Assembly: GCA_004297005.1 (NCBI GenBank)
Contig: SCVA01000004.1
Location: 1 to 38,103 of the forward strand
DNA length: 38,103 bases
DNA from: Nevskiaceae bacterium
GTDB taxonomy: Bacteria > Pseudomonadota > Gammaproteobacteria > Nevskiales > Nevskiaceae
Direction of reading: 5' to 3'
The notes under the pieces were generated by a model. That model saw nothing but the letters and a program-made list of their open reading frames with translations, searched no databases and was not told where the DNA came from. The position numbers and the translations under genes are program-made. This document shows, piece by piece, positions 7,557-16,639 of this stretch; the first letter of the stretch is position 1, and each line of letters starts with the position of its first letter.

Positions 7557-8210
7557 ATGAAGCTGAACCCTAAAACCCAGGCCAGCCTCGCCGCCAATCT
7601 GCGGCGGCTGGCCGGTACCTTCTTCACCGGCCTCTTGGCGGTGCTGCCGATCCTGATCACCGTGGCGGTGGTGATGTGGCTGTTCCAGGCCGCCGAATCG
7701 GTGCTCGGCGGGCTGCTGGGGGTGCTGCTGCCGAACAGCTTCTATCTGCCGGGCATGGGCCTGCTGCTGGCCATCGTGCTGATCTTCCTGGTCGGCGCCG
7801 GCATGCAGGGCCTGTTCGTGCGCCAGTTCCTGGGCTGGGTGGAAGACGCCATCAACCGCATCCCGCTGATCAAGACCGTCTACGGCGCCGTGCGCGACCT
7901 GACCGGCCTGATGAGCAACAAGAACGGCCGCAAGTTCAGCCAGGTGGTGATGGTGCAGCTGCCCAACCTGCCGCTGCGCCTGGTCGGCTTCGTGACCATC
8001 GAGGATCTCGCCAGCGTCGGCCTCGCCGGCGGCGAGGACGAGGTGGCGGTCTACCTGCCGATGAGCTACCAGATCGGCGGCTACACCCTGCTGCTGCCGC
8101 GCCGCTACCTCACGCCGCTGGACATGGGCTTTGAAGCGGCGATGCGCTTCGTCATCACCGCCGGGCTGTCGCGGCCCAGCGACAGCGACGAGACGCCGCC
8201 GCGCGGATGA
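7557..8210 (+). CDS. DUF502 family membrane protein
   Basis: This 217-aa protein has two strong membrane helices (about 21-48 and 63-86). A soluble domain follows, with the DUF502 hallmarks IPLIKTVYGAVRDL and the later VYLPMSYQIGGYTLLLPR. The family resembles plant COV1-type proteins, but its bacterial function is unknown. It starts 20 bp after the alcohol dehydrogenase stop, so the two may share a transcript, although nothing functional ties them. It is convergent with msrA (4 bp apart). Confidence 0.9.
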   Translation: MKLNPKTQASLAANLRRLAGTFFTGLLAVLPILITVAVVMWLFQAAESVLGGLLGVLLPNSFYLPGMGLLLAIVLIFLVGAGMQGLFVRQFLGWVEDAINRIPLIKTVYGAVRDLTGLMSNKNGRKFSQVVMVQLPNLPLRLVGFVTIEDLASVGLAGGEDEVAVYLPMSYQIGGYTLLLPRRYLTPLDMGFEAAMRFVITAGLSRPSDSDETPPRG

Positions 8211-8214
8211 GGCG

Positions 8215-8835
8215 CTACTTCAGCGCCTCGCCGAAGTAGGCGCGCAGCTTCTCGACCTTGGGCGTCGATACCGCCTGGATGTAGGGCTGGCCCGGATGCA
8301 GGGCGGCGTAGTTCTGGTGGTAGGCCTCGGCCTCGAAGAAGGCCGCCAGCGGCTCCAGACGGGTGACGATGGGCGCGCTGTAGATGCCGGCGGCGTCGAG
8401 CTGGGCGATGTAGCGCTCGGCCACCTCCTTCTGCTGCGCGTCGGCGTAGAAGATCGCCGAACGGTACTGGCTGCCCACGTCATTGCCCTGGCGGTTGAGC
8501 TGGGTCGGGTCGTGCGCCACCGCGAAGAAGATGCGCAGCAGCTCGCCGTAGCTGACCTTGGCCGGGTCGTAGGCGATCTGGATCACCTCGGCGTGCTCGC
8601 TGCGGCCGGTGCAGACGGTGCCGTAGTCGGCGGTCTCGGCGCTGCCGCCGGAGTATCCGGAGACCACCGCGCTCACTCCGTCGAGTTCGCGGTACACCGC
8701 CTCGGTGCACCAGAAGCAGCCACCGGCCAGCACCGCCTCGGCGCGAGCTGCCGGCTGCGGCGGATCGTAGTCCGGAGCCGGGACGTCCTTGGGACTCACC
8801 CGCAAGCTGCTACCACCAAATCGGGAACCGAACAT
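8215..8835 (-). CDS. msrA: Peptide-methionine (S)-S-oxide reductase MsrA
   Basis: This 206-aa enzyme reduces the S-epimer of methionine sulfoxide in proteins and free methionine, repairing oxidative damage. The active-site motif GCFWCTE (C40, C43) and the downstream GYSGG, HAEV and HDPTQLNRQGND motifs are all intact. No cysteine occurs in the C-terminal 120 residues, so the usual C-terminal resolving cysteines are missing. Recycling would have to use C43, the Cys in GTVCTGRSE, or an external thiol. GGAG lies seven bases before the ATG. It follows the secreted hydrolase gene by 36 bp on the same strand and is probably cotranscribed. The N-terminal 28 residues show no signal peptide, implying a cytoplasmic enzyme. 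Confidence 0.96.
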   Translation of the reverse strand: MFGSRFGGSSLRVSPKDVPAPDYDPPQPAARAEAVLAGGCFWCTEAVYRELDGVSAVVSGYSGGSAETADYGTVCTGRSEHAEVIQIAYDPAKVSYGELLRIFFAVAHDPTQLNRQGNDVGSQYRSAIFYADAQQKEVAERYIAQLDAAGIYSAPIVTRLEPLAAFFEAEAYHQNYAALHPGQPYIQAVSTPKVEKLRAYFGEALK

Positions 8836-8871
8836 GGGACGACTCCGTGAATTGCCGAGCAGGCTATATGG

Positions 8872-9804
8872 TCATTGCAGCAGACGCTGCAAGGCCTGCC
8901 TGAGCGCCGCCTCGCTGGCCGGATGCGGCACCGCCGGCTCGAAGTGGCCGGCATTGGGCAGGGAGACCAGGCTCGCCGCGTCGCCGGCCCGCACCGCCGC
9001 CTCGACATAGGCCTGCACGCCGGCCGGCGGCACGATGGCATCCAGCGCACCCTGCACCAGCACCTGCGGCACGCCCAGCGGCAGGCGCGCCAGCGGCGAG
9101 GTTTCGGCATAGCGACGCGGCTGCTCCTGCGGCGTGCCGCCGAGCAGCTTGTCGACCGAGGCATTGCAGCTATCGGCGGGGCCGACGCGGTAGCTGGCGA
9201 GATCGGTGATCGCCGCCAGGCCCAGCACGCCACGGATCTTCAGCGGCTCGCTGCGCGCCAGCTCGCTGTCGTTGGGCAGCTTGCCGCGCGAGGCCAGCCA
9301 CAGCGCCAACTGGCCGCCGGCGGAATGCCCGGCGGCGTAGACGCGCTTCAGGTCGATGGGATCGGTCTTGGCGATGACATAGAGCGCATCGGCCGCCTCG
9401 CCGACATCCATGAAGGTATTGGGCCAGCCGCCACCGGGGTCGCCGAGCCGGCGGTACTCGATGTTCCAGGTCGCCCAGCCCTGCTCGGTGACCCAGGCCG
9501 CGAGGCGGGTGAAGTAGGCGTAGTCGTAATCGGCCAACCAGCAGCCGCCGTGGATCATCACCAGCACCGGATACGGCCCCTTGCCGTGGCGCTTGGCGTC
9601 CGGCAGCCGCAGCTCGCCGAACTTGGCGGCGGAGGCGCCGTAGGGGATGCGCTGACCCGGCTTGCCCGGATAGGGCATGGCGTCGAGTTCGGACCAGCTC
9701 AGGGTTTTCGTGGTCATGGGCGCGGGTTGGGCGGCGTGGGCATGGAGGTTGGCAAGGGCGGCCAGGGCCCATAGCGGCAGGGCGAGTCGGCGGGCGATGG
9801 TCAT
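8872..9804 (-). CDS. Secreted alpha/beta hydrolase (esterase/lipase, HGG type)
   Basis: This 310-aa protein has a signal peptide (about 1-25, cleavage near AHAAQ) and an alpha/beta-hydrolase fold. It carries the oxyanion-hole HGG (85-87), nucleophile elbow GHSAGG (159-164, Ser161), acid in QGALDAIVP and catalytic His in NAGHFE. This arrangement fits the hormone-sensitive-lipase/BD-FAE/kynurenine-formamidase-like group of small-ester hydrolases acting in the periplasm. The start is supported by GAGGAG five bases before the ATG. It is first in a probable two-gene unit with msrA and divergent from the cyclase/AAA gene. The substrate is undetermined. Confidence 0.9.
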   Translation of the reverse strand: MTIARRLALPLWALAALANLHAHAAQPAPMTTKTLSWSELDAMPYPGKPGQRIPYGASAAKFGELRLPDAKRHGKGPYPVLVMIHGGCWLADYDYAYFTRLAAWVTEQGWATWNIEYRRLGDPGGGWPNTFMDVGEAADALYVIAKTDPIDLKRVYAAGHSAGGQLALWLASRGKLPNDSELARSEPLKIRGVLGLAAITDLASYRVGPADSCNASVDKLLGGTPQEQPRRYAETSPLARLPLGVPQVLVQGALDAIVPPAGVQAYVEAAVRAGDAASLVSLPNAGHFEPAVPHPASEAALRQALQRLLQ

Positions 9805-9950
9805 CGGTTCTCCTCATAGCCGGTCTTCTTGGCGGGCGCGCCGGCCGTGCCCGGCATTCTAGGGTCTGTCGCCGCCAGGGCCCGTGCCCGCAACAGGTGA
9901 CGCGCACCGGGAGGCATATGATTCCCTGGTCATCCCCCGCGACCCGGCCC

Positions 9951-12900
9951 ATGTCCGCCTGCCCCAACTGTTCCGCCGCCAACCCCGAAGGCTCGCGCTA
10001 CTGCAACCAGTGCGGGGCACGGCTCGGCGTGGCGGCGGCACCGGAGCGCAAGAGCTACACGCCGCGGCACCTCGCCGAGCGCATCCTCAGCCAGCGTGCC
10101 AGCCTGCGTGGCGAGCGCAAGCGGGTGACGGTGCTGTTCTGCGACCTGAAGGGCTCGACCCGCCTGGCGCAGCAGGCCGGCGCCGAGGCCTGGCACGGCA
10201 TCCTCGACCGCTTCTTCGGCATCCTGAGCGCCGCCGTGCACCGCTACGAGGGCACGGTCAACCAGTACACCGGCGATGGCATCATGGCCCTGTTCGGCGC
10301 GCCGCTGGCGCTGGAAGACCATGCCCAGCGCGCCTGCCTGGCGGCGCTGGAAATGCAGCGCGAACTGCGCCGCTACGCCGACGAGCTGCGGCTCTCCAGC
10401 GGCCTCAACCTGAGCCTGCGCATCGGCCTCAACAGCGGCGAGGTGATCGTCGGCGCCATCGGCGACGACCTGCGCATGGACTACACCGCGCAGGGCCTCA
10501 CGGTGAACCTGGCGGCACGCCTGGAGCAGATCTGCGAACCCGGCCAGATCTACCTCTCGCGCGATAGCGCGCGGCTGGTAGACGGCTACTTCGCGCTGCG
10601 CGATCTGGGCCGCATGCAGGTCGCCGGACTCGACGAGCCGGTGGAGGTCTACGCGCTGGAAGGACCGGGCCGCCTGCAGAGTCGGCTCGACCGCTCGCTC
10701 GCTCGCGGCAGCTCGCCCTTCATCGGCCGCGAGGCGGAACTCGCGCAACTCGGCGCCGCGCTGGAGAAGGTGCGCGCCGGCCAGGGCCAGATCGTCTCGG
10801 TGGTCGGCGAGGCCGGCATCGGCAAGTCGCGGCTCTGCTACGAATTCGCGCGGCTGTGCGGCGAGGCCGGCTTCGAGCTGCACCGCGCCAGCGGCCTGCC
10901 CTATGGCAACGCCCTGCCGCTGCATCCCCTGCGGCACCTGGCGCTGTCGCGGCTGGGCCTGCCGCCGCAGGCGACGCCGACCGAGATCCGCCGCCTGGTC
11001 GCCGGCACCTTCCTGCTGGAACATCCCGAACACGCGGCGGCGCTGCCGATGGTGTTCGACTTTCTGGGGGCCGGCGAGGGCGCCGAGACCAACCCCGAGC
11101 GCGCGGCGGCGGCCCGCGACCGCCTGTTCGAACTGCTGGCGCACTACCTGCCCTGCCCTAGCGAGCGGCCACTGGTGCTGCTGATCGAAGACCTGCACTT
11201 TCTCGACCGCGCCAGCGAGGAACTGCTGAGCCGGCTGTGCGAAAGCGTGCGCGGGCACCGGGCACTGCTGCTGCTCAACTACCGGCCGGACTACGCCGAC
11301 GACTGGCTGCGGCCGGAGCTCGATGCCCGCATCGGCGTCTCGGCGCTGGCCGCACCGCAGCTGAGCGAGCTGGCCCGCAACCGCCTGGGTAACGACAGCA
11401 GCCTCGCGACGCTGGCAGGCGAACTGGGCGCGCGCGCCGCCGGTAATCCCTACTTCGTCGAGGAGGCGGTGCAAGCACTGGCCGAGGCCGGCCATCTGCA
11501 GGGCGCGCCCGGCTTCTATTGTCTGGCGCGACCAATCGACGACTGGCCGATCCCGGACAGTGTTCACGCCCTGCTGGCGGCGCGCATCGACCGCCTGCCG
11601 GAGGACAGCAAGAACCTCCTGCAGACGGCGTCAGTGATCGGCCAGGAATTCCACCCCGAGGAACTCCTCGCGCTGCTACCGCCCGAAGCAACGGCGGTGG
11701 AATCCAGGCTGGCGGCGCTGGAGACCGCCGGCTTTCTGCTGGCCGACACCGGACTCGCCGAAGCGCGCTACGCCTTCCGCCATCCGCTGCTGCGCGAGGT
11801 GGCCTATTCCGGCCAGCTCGAAGCGCAGCGCGCGCGGACCCACGAACAGTTGGCGCGGACGCTGGAGCAGCAGCACCCGTCCCGCGAAGGCGGCAACGCC
11901 GCCTCGGTGCGCATTGCCCACCACTGGCAGCATGCCGGCGACTGGGCACGCGCCGGTGAATGGAACCTGCAGGCGGCACGCTGGGCCGCCACCCGCGACA
12001 CCCGCATCAGCATCGAGCAGCAGCAGCTCGCGCTCCGGCACCTGGACCTCGCCCCCCAAGGGCCGGAGCTGCACGGCCTGCGCATCGCCGCCCGCGCCGG
12101 CCTGATCCGCATTGCGCTGTTCACCCCGGTGCCGGCCGCCGAGGTGGAACGCGCCTATGCCGAAGGCCGGCGTATGGCCGCCGACAGTCAGGACGCCGCC
12201 GGTGCCGCCGAGCTGCTGATCTCCTACGGCAACGAACAATTGCACCGGGGTCACGCCGACACTGCCATCACCCTGCACGGTGAAGCGGTACGGCTGTGCC
12301 TGGCCGAGGACAAGCTCGAACTGGTGCGGCGTTTCCGGCTGGCGATCCTGCTCAGCCACTTTTCCGCCGGCCGTCTGCGCGAGGGCATTGCCCTGGTCGA
12401 CACCGCCGACGAAGGTCGCTGGCGACAGGAAGCCATCGGCGAGGACAACTTCGTCTCCCGTGGCTTCCACGCCCTGATGCTGGCCTGGATGGGCCAACTG
12501 CCGCAGGCCCAGCGGCAACTGCAGGCGGTGCTCGACTACGCCAGTCGCGAGGCACGCAATGCCAGTTGGATGCACGCCTTCAAGGTCGATCTGGCCTGGT
12601 TCAGCGGCGACTACCGCGAGGCGCTCAGCCATGCCGAGCTCGCCATGGAGCGCGCCCAGGCCACAGGCGGGCCCTATTTCCAGGCCATCGCCGGCCGCAC
12701 GCTGGGGCTGGCGCTGAGCTTTCAGGGCCAGCATCAGCAAGCCATCGCGCTGCTCGAAAACCTGCGGCCGATCACCGCGTCCGGTGGCCTCGCGCACCAG
12801 TTCGAGGCCAGTCACTACGCGGCACTGGCCCTGGTGCATCGGCGCGCGGGGCTGTTCGAGTCGGCACGCGAGCACGCCGAGCGCGGCATCGCCAGCGCGC

Positions 12901-13208
12901 AGGGCTCGCAGTCGCGCATCTGGGAGATCTACGCCTGGCTGATGCTGCTGGAGCTGCCGCAGGAGGCGCTCGCCGCCGAGCGCGCCGCCGAGGGCCTAGC
13001 GCGCATCGCGGTGCTGATCGACGAGGCCGGCGCCGAGGGCTTCCAGGGCTGGCTGCTGCTGCACCGGGCGCGCTGGTGCCCAAGCTGCGCCGAGCGCGAG
13101 GACTGGCTGGCCCGCGCCGCCGAGCAGTTCGAGCGCGTCGGCGCGCCGGCTCAGGCCGCGCGCCTGCGCAACAGCCGGCAAGCGGAACGGACCTTGCTTG
13201 AGGCATAG
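9951..13208 (+). CDS. Zinc-ribbon, class III cyclase, AAA-ATPase and TPR signalling protein
   Basis: This large multidomain protein (1085 aa from this ATG) opens with a zinc ribbon (CPNC..YCNQCG). A class III nucleotide cyclase domain (about 55-230) follows, with metal-binding Asp65 in FCDLKGST and Asp109 in YTGDG, plus the NLAARLE segment. An AAA/STAND-type ATPase (about 255-600) has Walker A GEAGIGKS (286-293) and Walker B LVLLIEDLHFLD (acidic pair 413-414). The rest is helical TPR-like repeats. The usual GD before TVNLAARL is GL here, so nucleotide choice (ATP or GTP) is open. The start is ambiguous: ATG 9918 has GGGAGG only three bases upstream, while this ATG starts directly at the zinc ribbon as in homologues. 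It probably transduces a protein-protein or ligand signal into cyclic nucleotide. Confidence 0.9.
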   Translation: MSACPNCSAANPEGSRYCNQCGARLGVAAAPERKSYTPRHLAERILSQRASLRGERKRVTVLFCDLKGSTRLAQQAGAEAWHGILDRFFGILSAAVHRYEGTVNQYTGDGIMALFGAPLALEDHAQRACLAALEMQRELRRYADELRLSSGLNLSLRIGLNSGEVIVGAIGDDLRMDYTAQGLTVNLAARLEQICEPGQIYLSRDSARLVDGYFALRDLGRMQVAGLDEPVEVYALEGPGRLQSRLDRSLARGSSPFIGREAELAQLGAALEKVRAGQGQIVSVVGEAGIGKSRLCYEFARLCGEAGFELHRASGLPYGNALPLHPLRHLALSRLGLPPQATPTEIRRLVAGTFLLEHPEHAAALPMVFDFLGAGEGAETNPERAAAARDRLFELLAHYLPCPSERPLVLLIEDLHFLDRASEELLSRLCESVRGHRALLLLNYRPDYADDWLRPELDARIGVSALAAPQLSELARNRLGNDSSLATLAGELGARAAGNPYFVEEAVQALAEAGHLQGAPGFYCLARPIDDWPIPDSVHALLAARIDRLPEDSKNLLQTASVIGQEFHPEELLALLPPEATAVESRLAALETAGFLLADTGLAEARYAFRHPLLREVAYSGQLEAQRARTHEQLARTLEQQHPSREGGNAASVRIAHHWQHAGDWARAGEWNLQAARWAATRDTRISIEQQQLALRHLDLAPQGPELHGLRIAARAGLIRIALFTPVPAAEVERAYAEGRRMAADSQDAAGAAELLISYGNEQLHRGHADTAITLHGEAVRLCLAEDKLELVRRFRLAILLSHFSAGRLREGIALVDTADEGRWRQEAIGEDNFVSRGFHALMLAWMGQLPQAQRQLQAVLDYASREARNASWMHAFKVDLAWFSGDYREALSHAELAMERAQATGGPYFQAIAGRTLGLALSFQGQHQQAIALLENLRPITASGGLAHQFEASHYAALALVHRRAGLFESAREHAERGIASAQGSQSRIWEIYAWLMLLELPQEALAAERAAEGLARIAVLIDEAGAEGFQGWLLLHRARWCPSCAEREDWLARAAEQFERVGAPAQAARLRNSRQAERTLLEA

Positions 13209-13233
13209 TTTCGCGGGTTCCCCGAGGCACACC

Positions 13234-14778
13234 ATGCGCATCCACAGCACCCAAGCCGGCGCCCTGCTGGCCCTGCTCGCCAGCGGCCTGACGCTCGTCG
13301 CCTGTCACAAGAACGAGGCGCCGCCAGCGCCCTTCCCCAGCACCTACAGTGCGCCCGCCGCGCCGGCACTGCTGATCACCCATGCCACCATCCTCACCGG
13401 CACCGGCCGCAAGCTGGAAGACGCCTCGCTGCTGATGCAGGACGGCAAGATCGTCGCCGTCGGCGAGGAAGTCGCGCCGCCACCGCAGGTGGAGGTGATC
13501 GACGCCCGCGGCCGCTGGCTCACGCCCGGCCTGATCGACGCCCACTCGCACCTGGGCGTCTACCCCAGCCCCGACGTCTGGGCCACCGCCGACGGCAACG
13601 AGATGGTCGATCCGGTGACGCCCGGGGTCTGGAGCGAGCACGCGGTCTGGCCGCAGGACCCGGGCTTCGAGACCGCGCGCGCCGGCGGCATCACCAGCCT
13701 GCTGGTGCTGCCCGGCTCCGGCAATCTGATCGGCGGCCGCGGCTCGGTGCTCAAGAATGTCCCCTCCACCAGCTACCAGGGCATGAAGTACCCCGGCGCG
13801 CCCTACTCGCTGAAGATGGCCTGCGGTGAAAACCCCAAGCGCGTCTACGGCAAGGACGGCAACAAGGCGCCGATGACCCGCATGGGCAATGTCGCCGGCT
13901 ACCGCGCCGCCTTCGCCAAGGCGAAGGAATATCTGAAGAAGGAAGAAGCCGGCGGCGTCGAGGAGCGCGACCTGGGCATGGAGACCCTGGTCGGGGTGCT
14001 CAAGGGCGAGATCCTGGTGCAGAACCACTGCTACCGCGCCGACGAGATGGAGACCATGCTCGACGTGGCCAAGGAGTTCGGCTTCAAGATCACCACCTTC
14101 CACCACGCGGTGGAGGCCTACAAGATCGCCGACCGGCTCGCCGAGGAAGGCGTCTGCGGCGCGCTCTGGGCCGACTGGTGGGGCTTCAAGCTGGAGGCCT
14201 TCGACGGCATCCGCGAGAACATCGCCATGGTCGACGCGGCGGTGAGCAAGGACGGTGCGCGCGGCTGCGCCATCGTGCACTCCGACGATCCCTACGGCAT
14301 CCAGCGCCTCAACCAGGAGGCTGCCAAGGCGATGGCCGCCGGCCGCCGCGCCGGCTACGTGATCCGCGACGAGGACGCCATCGCCTGGATCACCAGCAAT
14401 CCCGCCAAGGCGATCGGCATCGGCGAGCTGACCGGCAGCCTGGAACCGGGCAAGGCCGCCGACCTCGTGCTGTGGAACGGCACGCCGTTCTCCAGCTATG
14501 CCCGCCCTGACCGCGTTTACATCGACGGCGTGCTGCGCTTCGACCGCTACACGCCGAAGCCGGTGGAAAGCGACTTCGCGCTCGGTCTGGCGCCGCCGGA
14601 AGAGCAGGAAGCCGGTACGCCACTGACCGCACCCTCGGCCGCGATCCCCAGCAGCGCCGCACCGAACGCCGAAGCCAGTCCCACGCCCGCCGCGCCGCCG
14701 CCCGCCGCCGCGACCAGCCCCAGCGAACCCGCCACCACCGAACCAGCCGCTGCCGCCGCCTCGGAGACCAAGCCATGA
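13234..14778 (+). CDS. Secreted amidohydrolase-family lipoprotein with intact metal site
   Basis: This 514-aa protein of the imidazolonepropionase-like amidohydrolase group has a lipobox LVAC (Cys24), so it is probably an outer-membrane or periplasmic lipoprotein. Metal ligands are present: H104 and H106 in DAHSH, H265 in QNHCY, H290/H291 and D351 in HSDDP. This supports an active mono- or binuclear hydrolase acting on cyclic amides or peptides. An N-terminal beta-sandwich (about 45-95) and the C-terminal SLEPGKAADLVLWNG complete the fold. Residues about 447-514 form an Ala/Pro/Thr-rich low-complexity tail. The start is 25 bp after the cyclase gene stop. It overlaps the next amidohydrolase by ATGA (14775-14778), indicating a co-translated pair. 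Confidence 0.92.
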   Translation: MRIHSTQAGALLALLASGLTLVACHKNEAPPAPFPSTYSAPAAPALLITHATILTGTGRKLEDASLLMQDGKIVAVGEEVAPPPQVEVIDARGRWLTPGLIDAHSHLGVYPSPDVWATADGNEMVDPVTPGVWSEHAVWPQDPGFETARAGGITSLLVLPGSGNLIGGRGSVLKNVPSTSYQGMKYPGAPYSLKMACGENPKRVYGKDGNKAPMTRMGNVAGYRAAFAKAKEYLKKEEAGGVEERDLGMETLVGVLKGEILVQNHCYRADEMETMLDVAKEFGFKITTFHHAVEAYKIADRLAEEGVCGALWADWWGFKLEAFDGIRENIAMVDAAVSKDGARGCAIVHSDDPYGIQRLNQEAAKAMAAGRRAGYVIRDEDAIAWITSNPAKAIGIGELTGSLEPGKAADLVLWNGTPFSSYARPDRVYIDGVLRFDRYTPKPVESDFALGLAPPEEQEAGTPLTAPSAAIPSSAAPNAEASPTPAAPPPAAATSPSEPATTEPAAAAASETKP

Positions 14779-16034
14779 ACCGCCATCCCTGGTTGCGCCG
14801 CGCCCGCGTGCTGGCGCCGCTGGCGCTGGCGCTGGCGCTGCCGGCGCAGGCCGGCCTGCTCGCCATCACCAATGCCAAGCTCTACACCGTCAGCGGCGGC
14901 GCGCTGGAAAACGCCACCTTGCTGATCCGCAACGACCTGATCGAGGCGGTGGGCGTGGGCCTGACCGTGCCCGAGGGCGCCAAGCTGATCGACGCCGGCG
15001 GCGCCAGCATCACGCCCGGCCTGTTCGACGCCTACACCCACATCGGTCTGGAAGAGATCAGCGGCATCGACGAAACCCGCGACGACGCCGGCGGCAATCC
15101 GCGCTACAGCGCCGCGCTGGACGTGCTCGACGGCCTCAACCCGCGCTCGGTGCTGATCCCGGTGAACCGCATCGAGGGCATCACCCAAGCGATGAGCGCG
15201 CCCACCACCGGCGAGGGCGGGCCCTTGCTGGCCGGTCGCGGCGCGGTGATCAACCTCGGCCAGCTCGGCCCGCAGAACTTCATCGCCCGCGCCCACGCCG
15301 CGCAGTTCGTGCCCTTCGGCGAGGCGGCAATGGCGCAGTTGCACGGCGGCCGGCCGACGGTGCTGCTGGCCCTGCGCGAAGCTTTTGAAGAAGTGCGCAA
15401 CGGCGGCCACAGCGGTGTGCAGCGCGATTCGCTGCTGGGCGCGCTGGACATCGAAGCCCTGCGGCCGGTGCTGAACGGCGAGCAGCCGCTGGTGGTCGAT
15501 GCGCAGCGCGCCGCCGACATCCGCGCCCTGCTCAAGTTCGCCGAGGACTACGGCATCAAGCTGGTGATCCACGGCGGCGCCGAGGCGCACCTGCTCGCCC
15601 GCGAACTGGCCGAGAAGCAGGTGCCGGTGATTCTCGACCCCACCTACAACCTGCCGATCCACTTCGAAGCCCTGGCCGCGCGCGCCGACGCCGCCGCCAT
15701 CCTGCACCGCGCCGGCGTGCTGCTGGCCTTCTCCGCCGCCAGCGACATGGGCAGCCACAACAGCCGCAACATCCGCCAGCTGGCCGGCAATGCCGTCGCC
15801 TATGGCCTGCCCTGGAGCGCGGCGCTGGCGGCAGTCACGCTCAACCCCGCCAAGGTCTACGGCCTCGACTCCACGATCGGCAGCCTGGAGACCGGCAAGC
15901 AGGCCAACTTCGTGATCTGGGACGGCGATCCGCTGGAAGTCACCAGCTATCCCAAGCAGGTCTACGCCGCCGGCGTGGCGATCCCGATGAGCAGCCGGCA
16001 GACGCAGTTGCGGGATCGTTACCTCAAGCGCTAG
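14775..16034 (+). CDS. Amidohydrolase-family protein with degraded metal centre
   Basis: This 419-aa paralogue of the preceding protein has a cleavable signal peptide (about 1-26, ALPAQA|G). It keeps the beta-sandwich, barrel and C-terminal GSLETGKQANFVIWDGDP. The metal motif HxH is YTH (87-89, DAYTHIG), and the barrel His expected before xADRADDI is Asp242 in LVVDAQRAADI. H266 (VIHGG) and D324 survive. It is therefore probably catalytically impaired or uses altered chemistry, and may act as a structural partner of the upstream enzyme, with which it overlaps by four bases. Tandem pairs of this kind are known in gammaproteobacteria. The partner role is inference. Confidence 0.9.
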   Translation: MNRHPWLRRARVLAPLALALALPAQAGLLAITNAKLYTVSGGALENATLLIRNDLIEAVGVGLTVPEGAKLIDAGGASITPGLFDAYTHIGLEEISGIDETRDDAGGNPRYSAALDVLDGLNPRSVLIPVNRIEGITQAMSAPTTGEGGPLLAGRGAVINLGQLGPQNFIARAHAAQFVPFGEAAMAQLHGGRPTVLLALREAFEEVRNGGHSGVQRDSLLGALDIEALRPVLNGEQPLVVDAQRAADIRALLKFAEDYGIKLVIHGGAEAHLLARELAEKQVPVILDPTYNLPIHFEALAARADAAAILHRAGVLLAFSAASDMGSHNSRNIRQLAGNAVAYGLPWSAALAAVTLNPAKVYGLDSTIGSLETGKQANFVIWDGDPLEVTSYPKQVYAAGVAIPMSSRQTQLRDRYLKR

Positions 16035-16036
16035 AC

Positions 16037-16639
16037 ATGGCCGCAGAACGGCAGTTGCTCAGCGTTCTAGAGCGAAAACTTAAGCAGCGCTTCCAGGAAA
16101 CTGATGAGCGCACTTTGGCTGCCATCCGCAAGAAGTGGGAATCCGTATCTCCCGCCCCAAACTGTCCTTCCGCGCACGAAGTCCTGAAAGAAATTCATGG
16201 CATCTGCGCGGCTGGTATTACGCAACGAAAAGAAGAGTCACTGAAAATTGTCTTGGAGACTGTCGGACCATATCCGTCAGGAGTATCGGAAGCTTTGGCA
16301 GCTTCGCTCAAAACCCTGACCAAGCAGCTCTTCCCAAGAAATCTATACGTGGGGTGCGCCCAAAAAACGGCCGATGTTTTTAGACGCAAAGGTGCACCGA
16401 GCATCAAGTTATCTGAAAGAGCGTGCCAGCTTGAGATGTCGCTGATCGTTATCACCAGCGCCAACCTCGCCGAGCGCTCAATCGCTGCCATTCACACTTG
16501 TATTGAAGAGTTGCAGTTACAAAAGCCCGTGCCGATTGAGCGTAACTTTGGATCAAAAGCTCTACTTTTCTGGAAAAGTAATTGGCAGTGGATCATCGGA
16601 ACAATCCTCACAATTGCCGGACTGGTCTTTTCGCGATGA
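16037..16639 (+). CDS. Hypothetical protein with C-terminal membrane anchor, AT-richer than neighbours
   Basis: This 200-aa protein is not recognised. It has a charged helical N-terminal half, for example ERKLKQRFQETDERTLAAIRKK (written here as fragments ERKLKQRF and DERTLAAIRKK). A middle segment has scattered cysteines (positions about 43, 57, 107, 129 and 153). A Trp-flanked C-terminal hydrophobic helix (about 179-198) is followed by a short basic end, the layout of a tail-anchored protein. Codon use is markedly AT-richer than both neighbours, suggesting transfer. It is nevertheless tightly fitted: its ATG is 2 bp after the amidohydrolase stop and its TGA overlaps the tag ATG. Function is unknown. 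Confidence 0.75.
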   Translation: MAAERQLLSVLERKLKQRFQETDERTLAAIRKKWESVSPAPNCPSAHEVLKEIHGICAAGITQRKEESLKIVLETVGPYPSGVSEALAASLKTLTKQLFPRNLYVGCAQKTADVFRRKGAPSIKLSERACQLEMSLIVITSANLAERSIAAIHTCIEELQLQKPVPIERNFGSKALLFWKSNWQWIIGTILTIAGLVFSR

